NCBI GenBank assembly: GCA_030762175.1
Contig: CM060843.1
Location: 113,427,369 to 113,491,368, forward strand
DNA from: Metallyticus violacea
Taxonomy: Eukaryota > Arthropoda > Insecta > Mantodea > Metallyticidae
Direction: 5' to 3'
Length of the DNA stretch: 64,000 nucleotides
Shown piece by piece: positions 21,338 through 34,454 of this stretch; the stretch's first letter is position 1; each line of letters begins with the position of its first letter. The position numbers and the translations under genes are program-made. The notes below the pieces were generated by a model. That model was given only the letters and a program-made list of their open reading frames with translations. It was not told where the DNA came from and ran no database searches.

Positions 21338-24300
21338 GAAGTGAGCATTGTCCAGTCAAAATGAATTAAAAAAAAGACGAGAAAAATAATTAAAATAATA
21401 TTAGCTTTCATAAGTTATTCTTAAGCGTTAAGTATAATACAAATTACTCTTGTATTTTTACATTTTTATATAATTTAAAATATATTTCTCACGTTAATAA
21501 AATCATAAAGAAAGCACAAAAGAGTATTATACAAATAATGTATGATGCTAGAAAATATGTCCTCCATATATATATCATGCGTCACAGTAAACCATCTGCT
21601 GGCCCACAGACCAAATCCCCGGTATTATCGATTCATACTTTCTCCGCTCAAGGCCATATTTTAGTCTCCAAGTCTGTTCTTTCTCAAATTCAGTGCCTGG
21701 AGTTTATAAATTTCTCTTATTTACAGTTGTGTGAATTCAATGTGGCATATTGGAACTCTCAAATATTAGCGTATTATGTGTGAAAACAAAATATTGTGCA
21801 ACAGTATAGGCATTTTGTAGATAAATGTCCTGGGGTACCAATGCGTAAGAAAAAGTCTTATACTTAGGAAGAAAGAGTTAATAAATAATGAAACTCCTAA
21901 CCGAAAACGACGTGTTGTGACGTAAGAAAGAGAGACATTAGTATTCTCCAAAAAATCTATACATCATGTGTCACAGGAAATATGGTTTCAAAACGCTCAG
22001 TACATAGAGTTACTAAATTGTTAAAATTAAAAGTATACGGTAGTTGTAGTCCAAGAAAGAAAATCACTTGTCCACGTAGGTGTTGTGACTTTGGTTGTTA
22101 CAAAATTTTGCTGATCCACAATTAATAATTTTCTCCTAGACGGCTTTTTTCATATGTATGATTACGTTTGTTAAAAACTGGAGCACAGAAAATCTGCGAT
22201 TAATTCACAAGTTTCTCTTGCACAATTAAAAAATATATTGTGTACTATGTTGTAAATACTAGGCGAATAAATGGGTTCATGTTTATTCAGGGCACTGCAA
22301 ATTCAGCGAGATATTACATGTAAACACTCGCACCGAGTTTTGAAAACTTATCCGATAATCAGATACAACATGGATATTTGCAACAAATATCTGCCACACC
22401 CTGAACTGTCGTCGATACTTTGAATGCTCTAAGGGAGATTTTTGATGACAAAATACTTTCTAGAGGGTTTTGGTTCTTACGTTTCCCAAATCTTTCGTAG
22501 GATTATTTTTAAAGACTCCTAAAAATATGGAATATCTCTCACATTATAGATGCATTTAAAGTCAATATAAGACAGTTATTTAGTTGCTGAACGTTAGTGT
22601 GAGAATGCTAATTTTATCAATAATATCAGAAATTTCCAAAGTCAGACAAACACTGCATTAAACAGCTGTTATTACACAACTTTGTATTCATTAAAGCAAA
22701 AATAAAATTATATATATATATATATGTGTGTGTGTTTTTATTCATTAAATTCATGCAAGCGCTGTATGTACAAGGAAATTATGGATCGATAATGCCAGTG
22801 CCGCCGCGGATTACATATCTGACCGGCTGATTGCTCATTGGGATGAACTGTAAATCGACATTTTAGATAGAAATAACCATTTTTAAATTGAAGATATATA
22901 TGAATTTACCCACTTTTGGTACAATTATTTCGAATACTATGTTTTCTTCAACCTACAACAGGTGAGTGGAAGGCTTTTCTCATTTGTAATACTTAATTGT
23001 GATTGTATTATTACTCTGATTGGTGCTACAAGCACATTAAATTATCTGCTTTCTATTTATAATTTAAACAGTTTAATTAAACTTTAACTTTAAAGTTAAA
23101 TTACTGCCATGCTTCTACTTAGTTATTTTTCTTAAAGAAAAATAAAGGTCCTTAAATTGGCATCTGTGTTACAAAAATAAAATGAATCAAAAGTATAGTC
23201 AGGTACCTAGAAATAGTTTAGGTTTCAGTAGTTCCTGTCATTTTTGCCGAGATCTTAAATATAGATAGCGAGCGAGGAAAACATGGCCCCGGAGAAATAA
23301 CCCTTTTCTATTTCAGAGCTTTAAATTGACCCTTGCATTAAGAATAACCTTAAGCCACTAATGGGCCATGTTGTGGAGACTGCATCCCCCCTCCCCATAT
23401 CTAGCTAGAATACCTACGGCAGCATTCCGTAATAAGCAAGGCAACCAGAAACACGGAACGAGAACTTATTTAAAAGAACTAATGAAGCTATATCTTCGAA
23501 GAGAAACGAAACGTCTAACCTAACAGAATATATCAGTATACAACATCTAAAAGAACATGGACTTGCAAATCAAGATCTGCCCAGAGCTTATTGAGGTGAA
23601 AATTAATTTATAAACTTGCGATGTCTTGGTCTAAGTTTTTATGCACTTAACGGAGATTCTGATACTGGATTGTAGGATTTGGAAAGAGCAATTTAAGACT
23701 TAAAATTATATATGATATATTTATAGAAGCACAGAATTTAATCAACAGAAGAACAAACGCCCCTCTTAGACAATAGTTAGCACATGTGAATGACCAAAAC
23801 ATACCACCAAAATTTAGCAAAACCACCAAAATGTGAGGGAGACTGCAGTCTACATTAAGGATTCCAAGCGCTTTGTACGATGATTTTCGCCTTGAAAAGA
23901 TACTCCGTTTCTACATCATTCCATTTTTAACTCTTTAGAGAAGCCTTAGAGCTAATAAAGGAAAAACTGGAAACAATCTTAAGGGGAAATGGGTCTCACT
24001 AGCAGCATTGCCTCATTTTCCCTCACGTTGGTCTTAGAAGACGGTTATGGACATATTGTCAGCATTATTTGCAAGCATTTGCACATAAAGACTTGGACTA
24101 AACATGTGTATTGTGGTCACCTGGAGACAATGAAATGAAAACTTTCCTGAAATCCATCCCAGTATCTAGTTCACCCTAGAAGAGGAAAATAACTAATCGG
24201 ATGTACTCCTACAGAAAATGACGGACAATGTACAAATACTGGCTAATTGAGCAGTCTTTAGTATATTAATCAATCGAACTAAAAGTTTAAGTCTTGCAAA

Positions 24301-26787
24301 CACTCTCGGTAAGAAACTACATTTACAGACCAACCTTACAGCCAAAGGTTTCCCCACATCAGTGGAGGGATATTAACGAATCTCATTTCCACGAGGGAAT
24401 CACGAAACTGGAGAAACATTGGAGCAAGTGCGTTGAATTTTGCGAAAAATAAAGTACGTTGCAAGACTGAGCTTGTTGTCTTTAATATCAAACCATGCCA
24501 CTTATCAAACCATTCTGTATAAGGCATCTGCAGCTGACCACGGCTTTAAAGCTACCGGTCTGAGAAAACCAAAAATGCTACATTTCATTTACTTCATTTT
24601 TACCATACTGAGGAAAATTTTATTTTGTGATTTTTATGCATCCCCTAATATAATACCTCTTTGCCACTGCAAATGTGTGTTCCAAACACATAATAAAGAT
24701 AAGATATCTGCATAATTTTATTCGAATAAGGTTAATAGAAAAAAGAACCTCTCTCTTACTTTGTTTTAAATATAAATGGAATAAATATTTTTTACCTTTT
24801 TAAAATTTTCTGTAATTTTATTTATCCATTTCTTGAACATTTCAAATTAACAGATGAAATTAGCACCACAAGGAGAGGAATTTGAATTTCCGCATGTGTA
24901 ATAAAAATAAAAAAAAAGCATTTCTGAGAAAAAATACTTGTATATTTAAAAAATATTTTTAACCATACATAGGGGTTATATAAAGTTAGGCCATGGGCCT
25001 TTAAAGTGAAAATGGATATGAATATAAAGGAAATGAGCTTAATTAATCTCCAAAAAATGAAAAAATAAAAAAATGTTTCGGTAATTTTTAACAAATCGCT
25101 GCTGTCCTTGATAAAGTACATAATGGCTTGTACAAATATCAGCAACGCGAGTTCAAGAACGCGGTAAAACCCAGAAAACATAAACCTTATAATGACACCG
25201 GCCTAGGAAACCTCAAGCTACATAATGAGTCCAAATAATTGGAAGCCAATCAGACGAAGAGCATTTAGAAAAGCGCAATTTTCGATTTCCTATGGCTTTA
25301 GTTCTTATCTCCTCTGTAAGAATTAAACTCTTGTCCTTGCTGATATCAGTGGTTATGATATGAAACTCCAGTTGGTCGATAGAAATCCGCTGGGGATGCA
25401 TCAGGTGATTTAACAAGGATGTAAGGGTTGACATGTATTCCCATTTCTCTCCATATCCTCCAAAAATGACGGGTTGAACCAGACGCATCACTTGAAGCTT
25501 TAAATTAATGCAATAAAATCGCTAAAGTTCAAATCCTTGTTGATAAATGAGTTAGCAGTAAAACTGTAACTGCGATGCTCAGTTTTAATGAGATGGCTGT
25601 TTGTTGTTGGTTTCGAATCATAGACCAGAGCCTTAACCTTCCGAATTATCTCGGGCTAAAGCTCGCGGCTGGTCGTGTATTTGGCTTTTTCTTCATTCTA
25701 AATTTGGTCTGAATCTTTTTTGTTAAGCAAACAAAAGCTTTTCTTGGAGACGCTGAACCGCGCCTTTTACGTTGTTTGATAACTCTCGGAATAAGAGTAT
25801 TCTGCAAAGGAAATGACCCTACTGTGAACTTTTAGACTTGTCGCCATAGATTGCAAACAACACTCCATATTTTTTTGTTTTAGCTGCTGGTTTCTTCAAA
25901 TTAAAGGACAGTAAAATAGTTAGCAATACTAAATTTCTGTTATCATTTTAGCAAACAAAATTATTATTTACAGCTAGGGAATCTAACCATTGGCATGTTT
26001 TGTCAGTCAGAATAGTCTACTGTCTGTAATCGTAAGAAAATCGACCTGGATACGAATTCAATCCCAAGTCCGATAATCGCATACTTTTGTTAACAATCTG
26101 ATTTTGAAATTAAGAAAATTATACATTTTCATTAGGCCAGCCGACTTTTAAATAAAAATCAAAATGAGTGTGAAGCAAACTCATCCTGAAGATCGGTGTA
26201 TGGCAAGAGCAATTTTTTTCCTTGAAAATTATTTTTCTAATGTCGGAATATAATTTGTGGTAAACATGACAGTTTAGCAGTTCATGTGAAACTGTGACTT
26301 AAATGTAATGCGACTATAGGAAATAATACACTCTAATCAAGATCACTGATCGTTTCGTGATCCATAAACAGAAAACATCAACATATGGCAATGAAATATA
26401 TTCGTTCATGTGTGGAAATGATTCATAAGTTTTGTTTTCCTAAGGATTGTTTTTATTGCCTACAAATACACACACTCTGGTTCCATGAAGATCCCAAAGG
26501 CTATCTCTAAAGAAAAATTACTTTATTTGTATTGGAAGCAATTCTCGCATAGAGCACTTGACAAAGATTTGAAAAGGTACAGGAAAAATTGTGGTTTCTT
26601 TCTGGCCTATAGTTCGAATTTCATCACTCCGACTTCCATTTAGAATATATTGAATGTGTGTATCCCAGTATAATATTCTTAGCATTCTGTGGGAACTTGA
26701 TGTATTTGGTTATATTGGGGCTCAGAAATAATTAGAGTCAATCAGAAGGAAAGGTAAGATACCAGCTTCGGTGTTTATTATTGTTAT
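21338..26787. other. long AT-rich span, no supported gene
   Basis: About 5.4 kb without a recognised element except a (TA)n(TG)n array at 22710-22734. A short protein-like frame ends in ADYISDRLIAHWDEL at 22850 (+). Long frames at 24822-25181 (-) are Phe/Ile/Lys-rich and look random. Confidence 0.4.
22710..22734. repeat. (TA)n(TG)n microsatellite
   Basis: Alternating TA that passes into TG units. Confidence 0.9.
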
Positions 26788-27069
26788 TTGGTTTATATAC
26801 ATACTCTGTTTAACATCTCAGGTCATCAGCGTTCCATTCAAATCAGGACGTGAAACGGCCGACAAATTTTGCTCAGAGGCTTCTTCTTTCAGGCTTGAGT
26901 TTCTTTATCGTGTCGTAAATGTACCATATGGGACTCACGGCTTCGCTTCCCTTCCGAAGGAGGCCATACTTAGGATTTTTACGCCCGATAAAAATCCATA
27001 GGTTCTGGCCGGGATCGAACACGCGATCTTGGGTTTATAAGAAGGTTACCACTACACCACCAGGACCAA
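26788..27069 (-). mobile_element. SINE Family 2 copy
   Basis: On the minus strand the head GGTCCTGGTGGTGTAGTGG, box B as CGTGTTCGATCCCGGCC, the TTTTTATCGGGCGTAAAAATC block, CTCCTTCGGAAGGG, and the 3' part to GATGACCTGAGATGTTAAAC are readable. CAGCTTC at 26764-26770 and 27070-27076 may be a short target duplication. The CGTGTCGTA stem is partly decayed. Confidence 0.9.
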
Positions 27070-27142
27070 CAGCTTCAGAAAGTAATCGTGCAAGGATTTG
27101 CCGATTCTGGGAAGAAGTTTACTCGTATTACAACTTGTATCA

Positions 27143-27240
27143 GACCAGCTCGATGGCCTCATTCAAGACAGCAAATAGTTGGTGACTTAAGGAAAGAAAG
27201 TTCGAGCCCCACCTCGGGCATACTTGAAAATTAACGTGTT
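27143..27240 (+). mobile_element. tRNA-like SINE head, unassigned family
   Basis: ACCAGCTCGATGGCCTCATT (box A region) and AAGTTCGAGCCCCACC (box B) are spaced about as in a tRNA. It is followed by GC-moderate sequence to about 27390 (GGGCCCAATATGGGC palindrome), which may be its body. It is not similar to Families 1 or 2. Confidence 0.45.
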
Positions 27241-27389
27241 CGTCCTTTGTCAATATGTTGTCCTGTGTTGTTTCATAAGCACTGAGCATGCTTAATGCTG
27301 ACGGCATTCATATGTCCCACAAAGGGCCCAATATGGGCTTGAGACCTCATTCCCTGCAGTAGTTAATGATGCCATTCTTTCAGGATAGG

Positions 27390-28537
27390 CATAATAGCTC
27401 TGAATTTCAGATCCATAGTTGAATCATAGCTCGTGTACATATTTATTTTAAATGTAGCGTGGAATTTAATGTAACGGGTAAATTAACTTTTGTTATTTAT
27501 AAACTACTATTATTGTAGTGAGGCTGTTGTGAAACATGAAAACGGAGTATGTATTTGCAGTAACAGTATAAAGCTTTACCTGTGCACTGCTGGTTGGGTA
27601 AACAATGACTGTTTTTCTTTCAGCACTGCGACTACATTTAAACCGCTAGCAGTGCACTTGAAGGTAAATAATGGCTCCTATCTTGGGAAAGTAACCATCT
27701 AGACGTACTTGAAGCTCCTTGTTATTTGATTAGTCACGTTCTATGACGTGCTTTCGATACAGGGCACGTACATTTTATCTTCGGCAAACGCCAGACATTG
27801 ATGCCTGAGCTTGAAGATGTAATCTGTAGAGATCTTCGACACACGTGTCTTGCATAGGTCTCGCCATTCGCTTGCATTATAGCACGAAATGGGCAAACTA
27901 ATAATTAAGAAAATGTTTAAATTACATTTCGATGCTATAATTTATTGTTTGTAAAATATATAATTTAGTTATAACGAATTATTTTCAAATTAAACAAACG
28001 GATGTAAATAATGAAAATTAAACAATTCCCAATTTCTTATAACTACCCATGTTCATGAAATGTAAAAATATTTTATCACATTCCAGCAACGTTAATAAAA
28101 ACAAACTAATGAAAATAGTATTTTCTTCTGCATTTCATAGTTCTTAAAGTGGGACATTGTGGCATAGGCTCTTAGACAGCACGTCATTGGCAGATTTTAT
28201 ACTACCTAAAATTCCTTTTCACTTCCTACCAGTCACCAGATATGTGAGCCAAGATTAATGCGGCAATGTACATTTTTGCCAAAATATGGTTTAAGCTTCA
28301 TGTAATCTCGTATACTTCGTTAAAATAAATCGAAGGATCAAGTGGGAGAAGGTAAGAGCTGGCGTATTAGAGAGAGAGGAAAAATATTCGCATAGAGGCT
28401 TAAAGGAAACAAAAGAAACGTTATTTATTTATTTTCGTTTCTAATGGGCACTAATTGCATTGCGATATGTCATGTAAGCTATTCAATAGTATTGCACTAG
28501 TTTTTCTAAATCTCGAGCATCTGTTATCATGCCGCCA
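27390..28537. other. AT-rich non-coding DNA
   Basis: No coding frame or named repeat recognised. Confidence 0.4.
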
Positions 28538-28547
28538 TTGTCGCTAC

Positions 28548-28839
28548 CACCTCAACGAATGGCCGGAGTCGTTAAGGCGCGGACTCGTGAGCAGGAGGTC
28601 TGGGGTTCAAATCGCTCCAGGACCGTTCTCCCTGATTGGGTTTTTTTTTTTTTCAGGTTTTCCTCAGTCCTCATAAGTGGAAAATGCCGGGGAGGCACCC
28701 TAAACTTAAGCCTGGAACATTTCCTTCCATAAAAGCAAATTCTTTCACAATATGTCATTTCAACTCATGTATCATCAGTGTCCACCGCGTGTGGTGCCTC
28801 AGTAGTAAAAACGGACGTTAAACACTATTCATTCATTCT
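28548..28839 (+). mobile_element. SINE Family 1, full length, with target-site duplication
   Basis: GAATGGCCGGAGTCGTTAAGG (box A), GGGGTTCAAATCGCTCC (box B), a T-expanded hairpin loop near 28640, CCTCAGTCCTCATAAG, the GCCGGGGAGGCACCC block, and the end GACGTTAAACACTATTC with (ATTC)n. Perfect 10-bp repeats TTGTCGCTAC lie at 28538-28547 and 28840-28849. Confidence 0.93.
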
Positions 28840-29869
28840 TTGTCGCTACTGTTCTAGACATGGTCTCTTCTAGGAGGGAAAATAATTAAATAAGAGTACT
28901 TTTAATAATAATATTTTTGCAAGGATATTTACAGAAAGTTTTGGTCAAAAATTGATAGTAAAGGTGTGAGAAGGGGGAAGGGGTGTCAGACTGCAATATC
29001 TAGCAGCCCAGGTATTCATAAACAGACTTAAGAACCGTCTTAAATAAAATTCCTATTAAAAGTACTGGCATTATAATAGTTCATTTAATAATTTCAATAT
29101 ATTTCATGGAGACATTACACAAGTAGCTTTCTTAGTGATTAGACCTGGTTATATTGCAGGATATTAAATCTTTTATAAAATTGAGTGGAAATTAAGACAA
29201 CTAAAATAAGATCTCGTAGGGTATCATTATTACAGAAAGGTTCATTTTTTTCTATAGAAAATAAGAAAATATTGTAATATACGTGAAAACAAATTACCTT
29301 AATATGCTATGTAAATAATATTTTAATTTAAACTTAAATTGTTCCGATATTTTAAAGATGTGAAAAGGAACCTCTCAAATGTCTCTGCTCCTCCTTACTT
29401 GCAGTTTAGTGCACACAGCTCCCACTCGAACAATATAACTTCTTTAAATATCAGCTCCTTATATAAATTTACATAACATTTTCATACAAAATAAAGTATT
29501 AGAAATAGTGTACATATTTTGGAAATGTTACAGAATACATCCATAAAATTTAAAACTATTTCCCAACAAATACATGCAATTAGTGTGAATGGTAACTAAT
29601 TTATTTTTCAAATCGTAAATAGAAAGAAAGAGAAATCAGTATTTTACACTTTCTCTTCTCAGGCTTCCAGTTAGAAGATCTGATGTTTCCAGATATATTG
29701 TTAAGATTATTAACAGGGTCTTTGTTCGTGCTATCTGAAGAAATAAGCAATGTGCTAACGGTTAAAAATAAAAAAGGGAACGATTAAATAGGCTAAAGCT
29801 GTTTTCCAATTTAAAGAGGTATGTTCTGAAACTTTTATTTTCCTTCACAGAAGAAAGTAATTTAATTAT

Positions 29870-30360
29870 GTTCTATATACAGAGTTATTTTTGTCCTGAT
29901 TCCACAGCTGAAAGCAAGTTGCACAGTGCCAAGGTTATGCCAGATGGACAATTTCCCCTCGGACTACACACCTTGTTAGTATATGTTTGCAGTCACACAT
30001 TTTTTAATGAAAGCTGCATTAATTTACAACAGCTCTACTTTCATAATTGTTCAGTTCCTGCTCTGATATTATTTTAAGCTCTTCAGCGTGTGAATTATTT
30101 CTGTATACTTTTTCTTTTCTGTTCTAGTTTATAGCACATCGTGATTAATAAAGTGGCGCACCATTAACTTATAATAACACAAAGATGTGAGTTACTGATC
30201 TCTTAACTGCAAATTTAGTTATAATAACGTAATGACTGAAATAATGTTTGCTCTTGTAACAATAAACAGCGACTGACTGTCCAAATGTAGCCGGGAGCTG
30301 TAAGCGGCTGGTGTGTGAGCTTTGCTCAGCTGTGAACGCAGGCCTAAACTACTCTCGGTA
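29870..30360 (+). repeat. unclassified dispersed repeat, copy B
   Basis: It shares TACAGAGTTATTTTTG and CCACAG at its start, and GATCTCTTAACTGCAAATTTA, ATAATAAC and GCGACTGACTGTCC further on, with copy A at 18.5 kb. Its end (AGCGGCTGGTGTGTGAGCTT, CAGCTGTGAACGCAGG) is similar to 19670-19730, so the repeat may be over 1 kb with internal losses. Confidence 0.5.
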
Positions 30361-30837
30361 TCAGGATATTTATTATTTTTATACATGCCACGTAACATTT
30401 TTATGCTTAAATCTTTCCATTCAGAAGGTTGGATTCTTTTCGTTTTCCTGGATTATCCTTAATGAATTAAAGGTTATAGGTGTAGCGATTCTTAAATTTT
30501 CCTTCACCGCCGACCCCTAAGGTTTCACTCAAGTTTAGAACCTAAATTTGTATTCTGCATATTTATAAAGTTGTTCATCGCTGGTTTAAAACTTTTAAGA
30601 ATATAAACAAGAAAATAGATTAAATGCTTTTAAATATTTGCTTCTTTACTCTTGTGTATTCTTTCACAATAATAATAATCACAGCAACAGTATTATATTA
30701 AAATATACAAAATGCTTTAAGAGATTATATTAATAATAACTAATAATGCCAAACATTATCGTTAGTTTTATTCTTGAATGAAAGGGTTGTTACTGCATTT
30801 CACTTGCGTGATATTGCGAGATTTTTTTTTTTTTATA

Positions 30838-31113
30838 AATAGTGTTTAACGCCCATTTTAACTACCAAGGCACCACAGGCGATGGTTACTGATGATACAC
30901 GAAATAAAATTATATATTGGGAAAGGATTTTTTTAAGGAAAGAAACGTTCCATGCCGAAATTTAGGGTACCTCCCCGGCATTTGCCATTTATTGGGACTG
31001 AGGAAAACCTGGAAGAAACCTCGGTCAAAGAGGACGGTACTGGAGGGATTCGAATCCCAGACCTCCCGCTCACGAGTCCATGCCTTAATGACCTCGGCCA
31101 CCCGTGGCGGTAT
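30838..31113 (-). mobile_element. SINE Family 1, full length
   Basis: On the minus strand the order is CCGCCACGGGTGGCCGAGG (box A), GGGATTCGAATCCCTCC, GACCGAGG...CCTCAGTCC arms, the GCCGGGGAGGTACCC block and the GGGCGTTAAACAC end. A T run (A run on the element strand) borders the 3' side. The target duplication is not clear. Confidence 0.92.
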
Positions 31114-31431
31114 AATGAGCTTAATGGAATACCTTTTTATTCTGAGTTCTAATTCTATGTTTTCCAAATGGTTTCTGTGCACTTTTCTTTTTGGATAAAT
31201 GAGTGCAAAGAACGATTTTCACACAAGTAAGCTATTATGAAATGCACCTGTACTTTCAAGGCCTACGGGAGAATCTCGGCCATAGAGGCAGGCGAGCCCC
31301 AACCTACGCGATTTGCTGTAGAAAAATACATGCATATATAATTCAGAACAAATAGTCTCCCTCTTAATTTACTGCTTCTAATGAATAATTATGATAAAGT
31401 TGTATAACCTTTCGATTGAGCGTAAATTATT

Positions 31432-31448
31432 GTTTGTGTGTGTGTATA

Positions 31449-31485
<37 letters not shown>
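31432..31485. repeat. (TG)n(TA)n microsatellite
   Basis: TG units change to a long TA array with one GTA interruption. Confidence 0.9.
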
Positions 31486-31486
<1 letters not shown>

Positions 31487-32605
31487 TTAAAAATGTTCTT
31501 AACAGAGCTCCAATGCTTCGCCGACCTCCTTGGATTTGAGAACTGTTTATCTAGTGAATATTTTTTTCGCAAAAGGAATGCAATTAAAAGTTTTAGGGTG
31601 AGAAAAATTTAGGTTGAAAAATCACTCCCTCAGTTTGCAAAAATAAAATAGATTGCAATAAAGAATACGCTCTGCTTATACCATTCTGTTTCTCGTATGC
31701 TAATACGTAAGTTAAACGGTTAATTTGTAGTCCTTGTCATAAAACGTGGCTGTTTTATTTATCGTTTAGCACTTTTGAGGAACCTGACCGAGTACGAATT
31801 TGGTACAAATAGTTATGCTTTGTGAGTTATTTATGCTGACTCCATAACACCAGCAGTCGAATAAGATAGTACGCAAGTCTTACCTACCGTGCCTGCGTGC
31901 GTATGTTGAATGTATAGCGCAGTTTAATGATCATATGACCCTGAGATTATATAGAGGTCACTAGGCTTTAAAGCACGCTTCAAAACGTGGTTTGCCGTGA
32001 CCGTCAAATACGGAACTGCAATCCGTCGCAAACGGGTGGAGGAGAAAGTGTATAGAGAGGGGATCTGAAATGAATCATCAGGCTACACCTACTCGGACGC
32101 TGTTTCTTAATAAATACTTAAGACGGCAATGGTTAAATATGACATCATCCTATTTGGACGACAGACCTTTCTCATTCTTGGTCCGAACATCTGCACAGTT
32201 CAATGAGCGTTTCACAGTGCCTGGTTACAAAATAACATTAACATTTATACTTGCAATAAGTGTATTATAAATTACTTTTTACTCTACTGCAGCAAACCCG
32301 AAGTCCCTTTCTTGGTCTGATATCAAAAGTTGCTTACAAACATTATATCATAAGGGACTGTTATACCTTAAATGTTACTGCAGTAGCAAATATTTTATAT
32401 AGAACAAAATATGGCCAAAAATAATGAAATGGAGAAGAAAGTATTATACCTAATTAATATTTATTAAAAATAGTCCTATGCAGTGGTATTTTATATGAAA
32501 TAGGTTGTTAATTACATGTATGTAGATTGGAGGGAAAGTTTTCGTTAATTGGATTAGATTTATTATTTAGATTAAGGATTGATGATTTGGATCATTAATT
32601 GTATA

Positions 32606-33180
32606 TCTCAGGGGTAAATGTTGATGTCTTTCTCTCCACTCCAATGATGTTTCCGCTGACTTACAGTTAGCTCCAACGAGATTCTTCTTGCTGGAATTTT
32701 AGTTATCTGAATATAACAGGGAAAGGGAAATGAAAAGGATATTAACACTATAATCAGCCGATTTATAGTTTTTCACTACCAACATTTCTTTATTGTTCAG
32801 GTTCATAATATTGGGCGGAGTCCGGCTACTCCGTGAAGTATTTAAAGGGGCGTTGTGTCGCTTTCGCATGATCATGTCTCTTTTGCCAGGAATCTGTTCC
32901 TTTCTCACTATCACCAAAGTTAACACTTAAATTGTTTGTCCGATGCTTAGCTAGTAGCTAGCTGTGTCCGCAATCACTAATATCAATTAATTATTCTCAA
33001 TGGGCAAAACCGACTGGAGATGGAGGTTACACAGTAAAATCACACCTAAGCTTAAAATTAACACAGATGCTTCGCTTAATAAGACTGAAGTCACACTATC
33101 TCGCTCGTAGACACATTAACACTTACTAATGGTTCTCTTGTACTCTGTTCAAAAGCTATTGCTCGACTGACCAGCCTTAG
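32606..33180. repeat. dispersed repeat, copy 2 of a pair (LTR-like?)
   Basis: CTCAGGGGTAAATGTTGATG, CTCCAATGATGTTTCCG and CTGACTTACAG align with 15107-15190. The following 500 bases are rich in CACTAA/ACACTTA steps, like the 15.1 kb copy, but direct alignment fades. Related LTR fragments are one explanation. Confidence 0.38.
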
Positions 33181-34172
33181 CCTCCCCTGGTTTATGACAC
33201 TTTTCCCTCACGTAAAGCGCAAAACGGAGTTTCAATGCGAAAGAACTCGTTTGACCTTGACACAACTTTACCATTCATTCATGGAGCATCCGGGGGTGGG
33301 TTTGTTTACAATAAGGCACATAACAATTTCTCTCAGGTCAACTTTAATGACCGTTCGGGTCTGGCCTGCCTGTAAGAAAACAGCCTTCCGCCCTACAATT
33401 GCACATATCTTCCTAGATCCAATATGTCATTCATATTTTATTGAATGAACGTAAACTTGCAATTGCAATACACGAAATAATAATACATTTGCAACTATGG
33501 TATATGTGGTACATTTAACCTTACATCTATGATCTATTTATACATATAACTTGGCAAGTAATTAATTCATGATTTATGGATACGATGGGGGTGTCTAATT
33601 TAATTATTTCGGTTTCACCCAGAAATCGCTGGTTTTATGCTTCGCACGCAGGTTTTTCATAGCCTCCTTCTGTCTATAGCGTGCTTATCGGCTGACATGG
33701 GCATGGTCAAGTATACGGTTAAAAACACAAGAGTAACTTACTAGTAGTTACCCGGCCTCTTACGTAGCTTCTTCCTTCATTCGCACTGTACGCAGAGCCG
33801 AGTGTGTCAGTAGCTCAGTTGATTTGAATACAGTTGTTTCGTGCGTTATAATGTAATGTTCGCCAAGTTTTTCCTAACTGAGTGGTATTTTATATCCAGT
33901 ATTAAATATAATCTAAGTTATTATGCTGTTGTCTGAAGATAATATTGATGAATTATTGTCAGAATTTTCTTATTGTATGTACCTTAAATCCAGGTCTATA
34001 GCAATTAAGTGTTAAGGTGGCGTTATTTGGGCAGCTTACCTTATATGCCTGATTATTAGGGAATTATCCTGTAGAATTATACACGCAGGACTTTATTGAC
34101 ACCTGCACCACGGTAATTAATATAGATTATCAGCGTTTTAATTAAGAGACCCTTACAATATAAATATGTGTT
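33181..34172. other. non-coding DNA
   Basis: No recognised element. An 84-codon frame at 33194-33448 (+) may be part of the upstream repeat rather than a gene. Confidence 0.35.
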
Positions 34173-34184
34173 AGAGTTTGAAGT

Positions 34185-34442
34185 CCCAAGATCGCGACTT
34201 CGATCCCTGCCAGGACCGATGGATTTTTTCGGGCGTAAAAATCCTAAGTATGGCTTCCTTCGGAAGGGAAGTAAAGCACTGGGTCCCGTGTCGTACATTT
34301 ACGGCACGATAAAGAATCTCAAGCATAAAAAAAGAGACCTCTGAGCAAAATTTGTCGGCCTTTTCACGCCCTGAATTGAATGGGATGCTGATGGCCTGAG
34401 ATGTTAAAGAGCGTCCCTAAATAAACCAAATAAATAAATAAA
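34185..34442 (+). mobile_element. SINE Family 2, 5'-truncated, with target-site duplication
   Basis: It starts within the head at CCCAAGATCGCGAC, keeps box B (CTTCGATCCCTGCC), and is complete to GAGCGTCCCTAAATAAACC with an (AAAT)n tail. Perfect 12-bp repeats AGAGTTTGAAGT lie at 34173-34184 and 34443-34454. The CGTGTCGTA/TACGGCACG stem is intact, so this is one of the youngest-looking copies. Confidence 0.93.
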
Positions 34443-34454
34443 AGAGTTTGAAGT

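Noticed and set aside
24822..25181. 119-codon minus-strand frame
   Set aside because: Dominated by Phe, Ile and Lys from AT-rich DNA.
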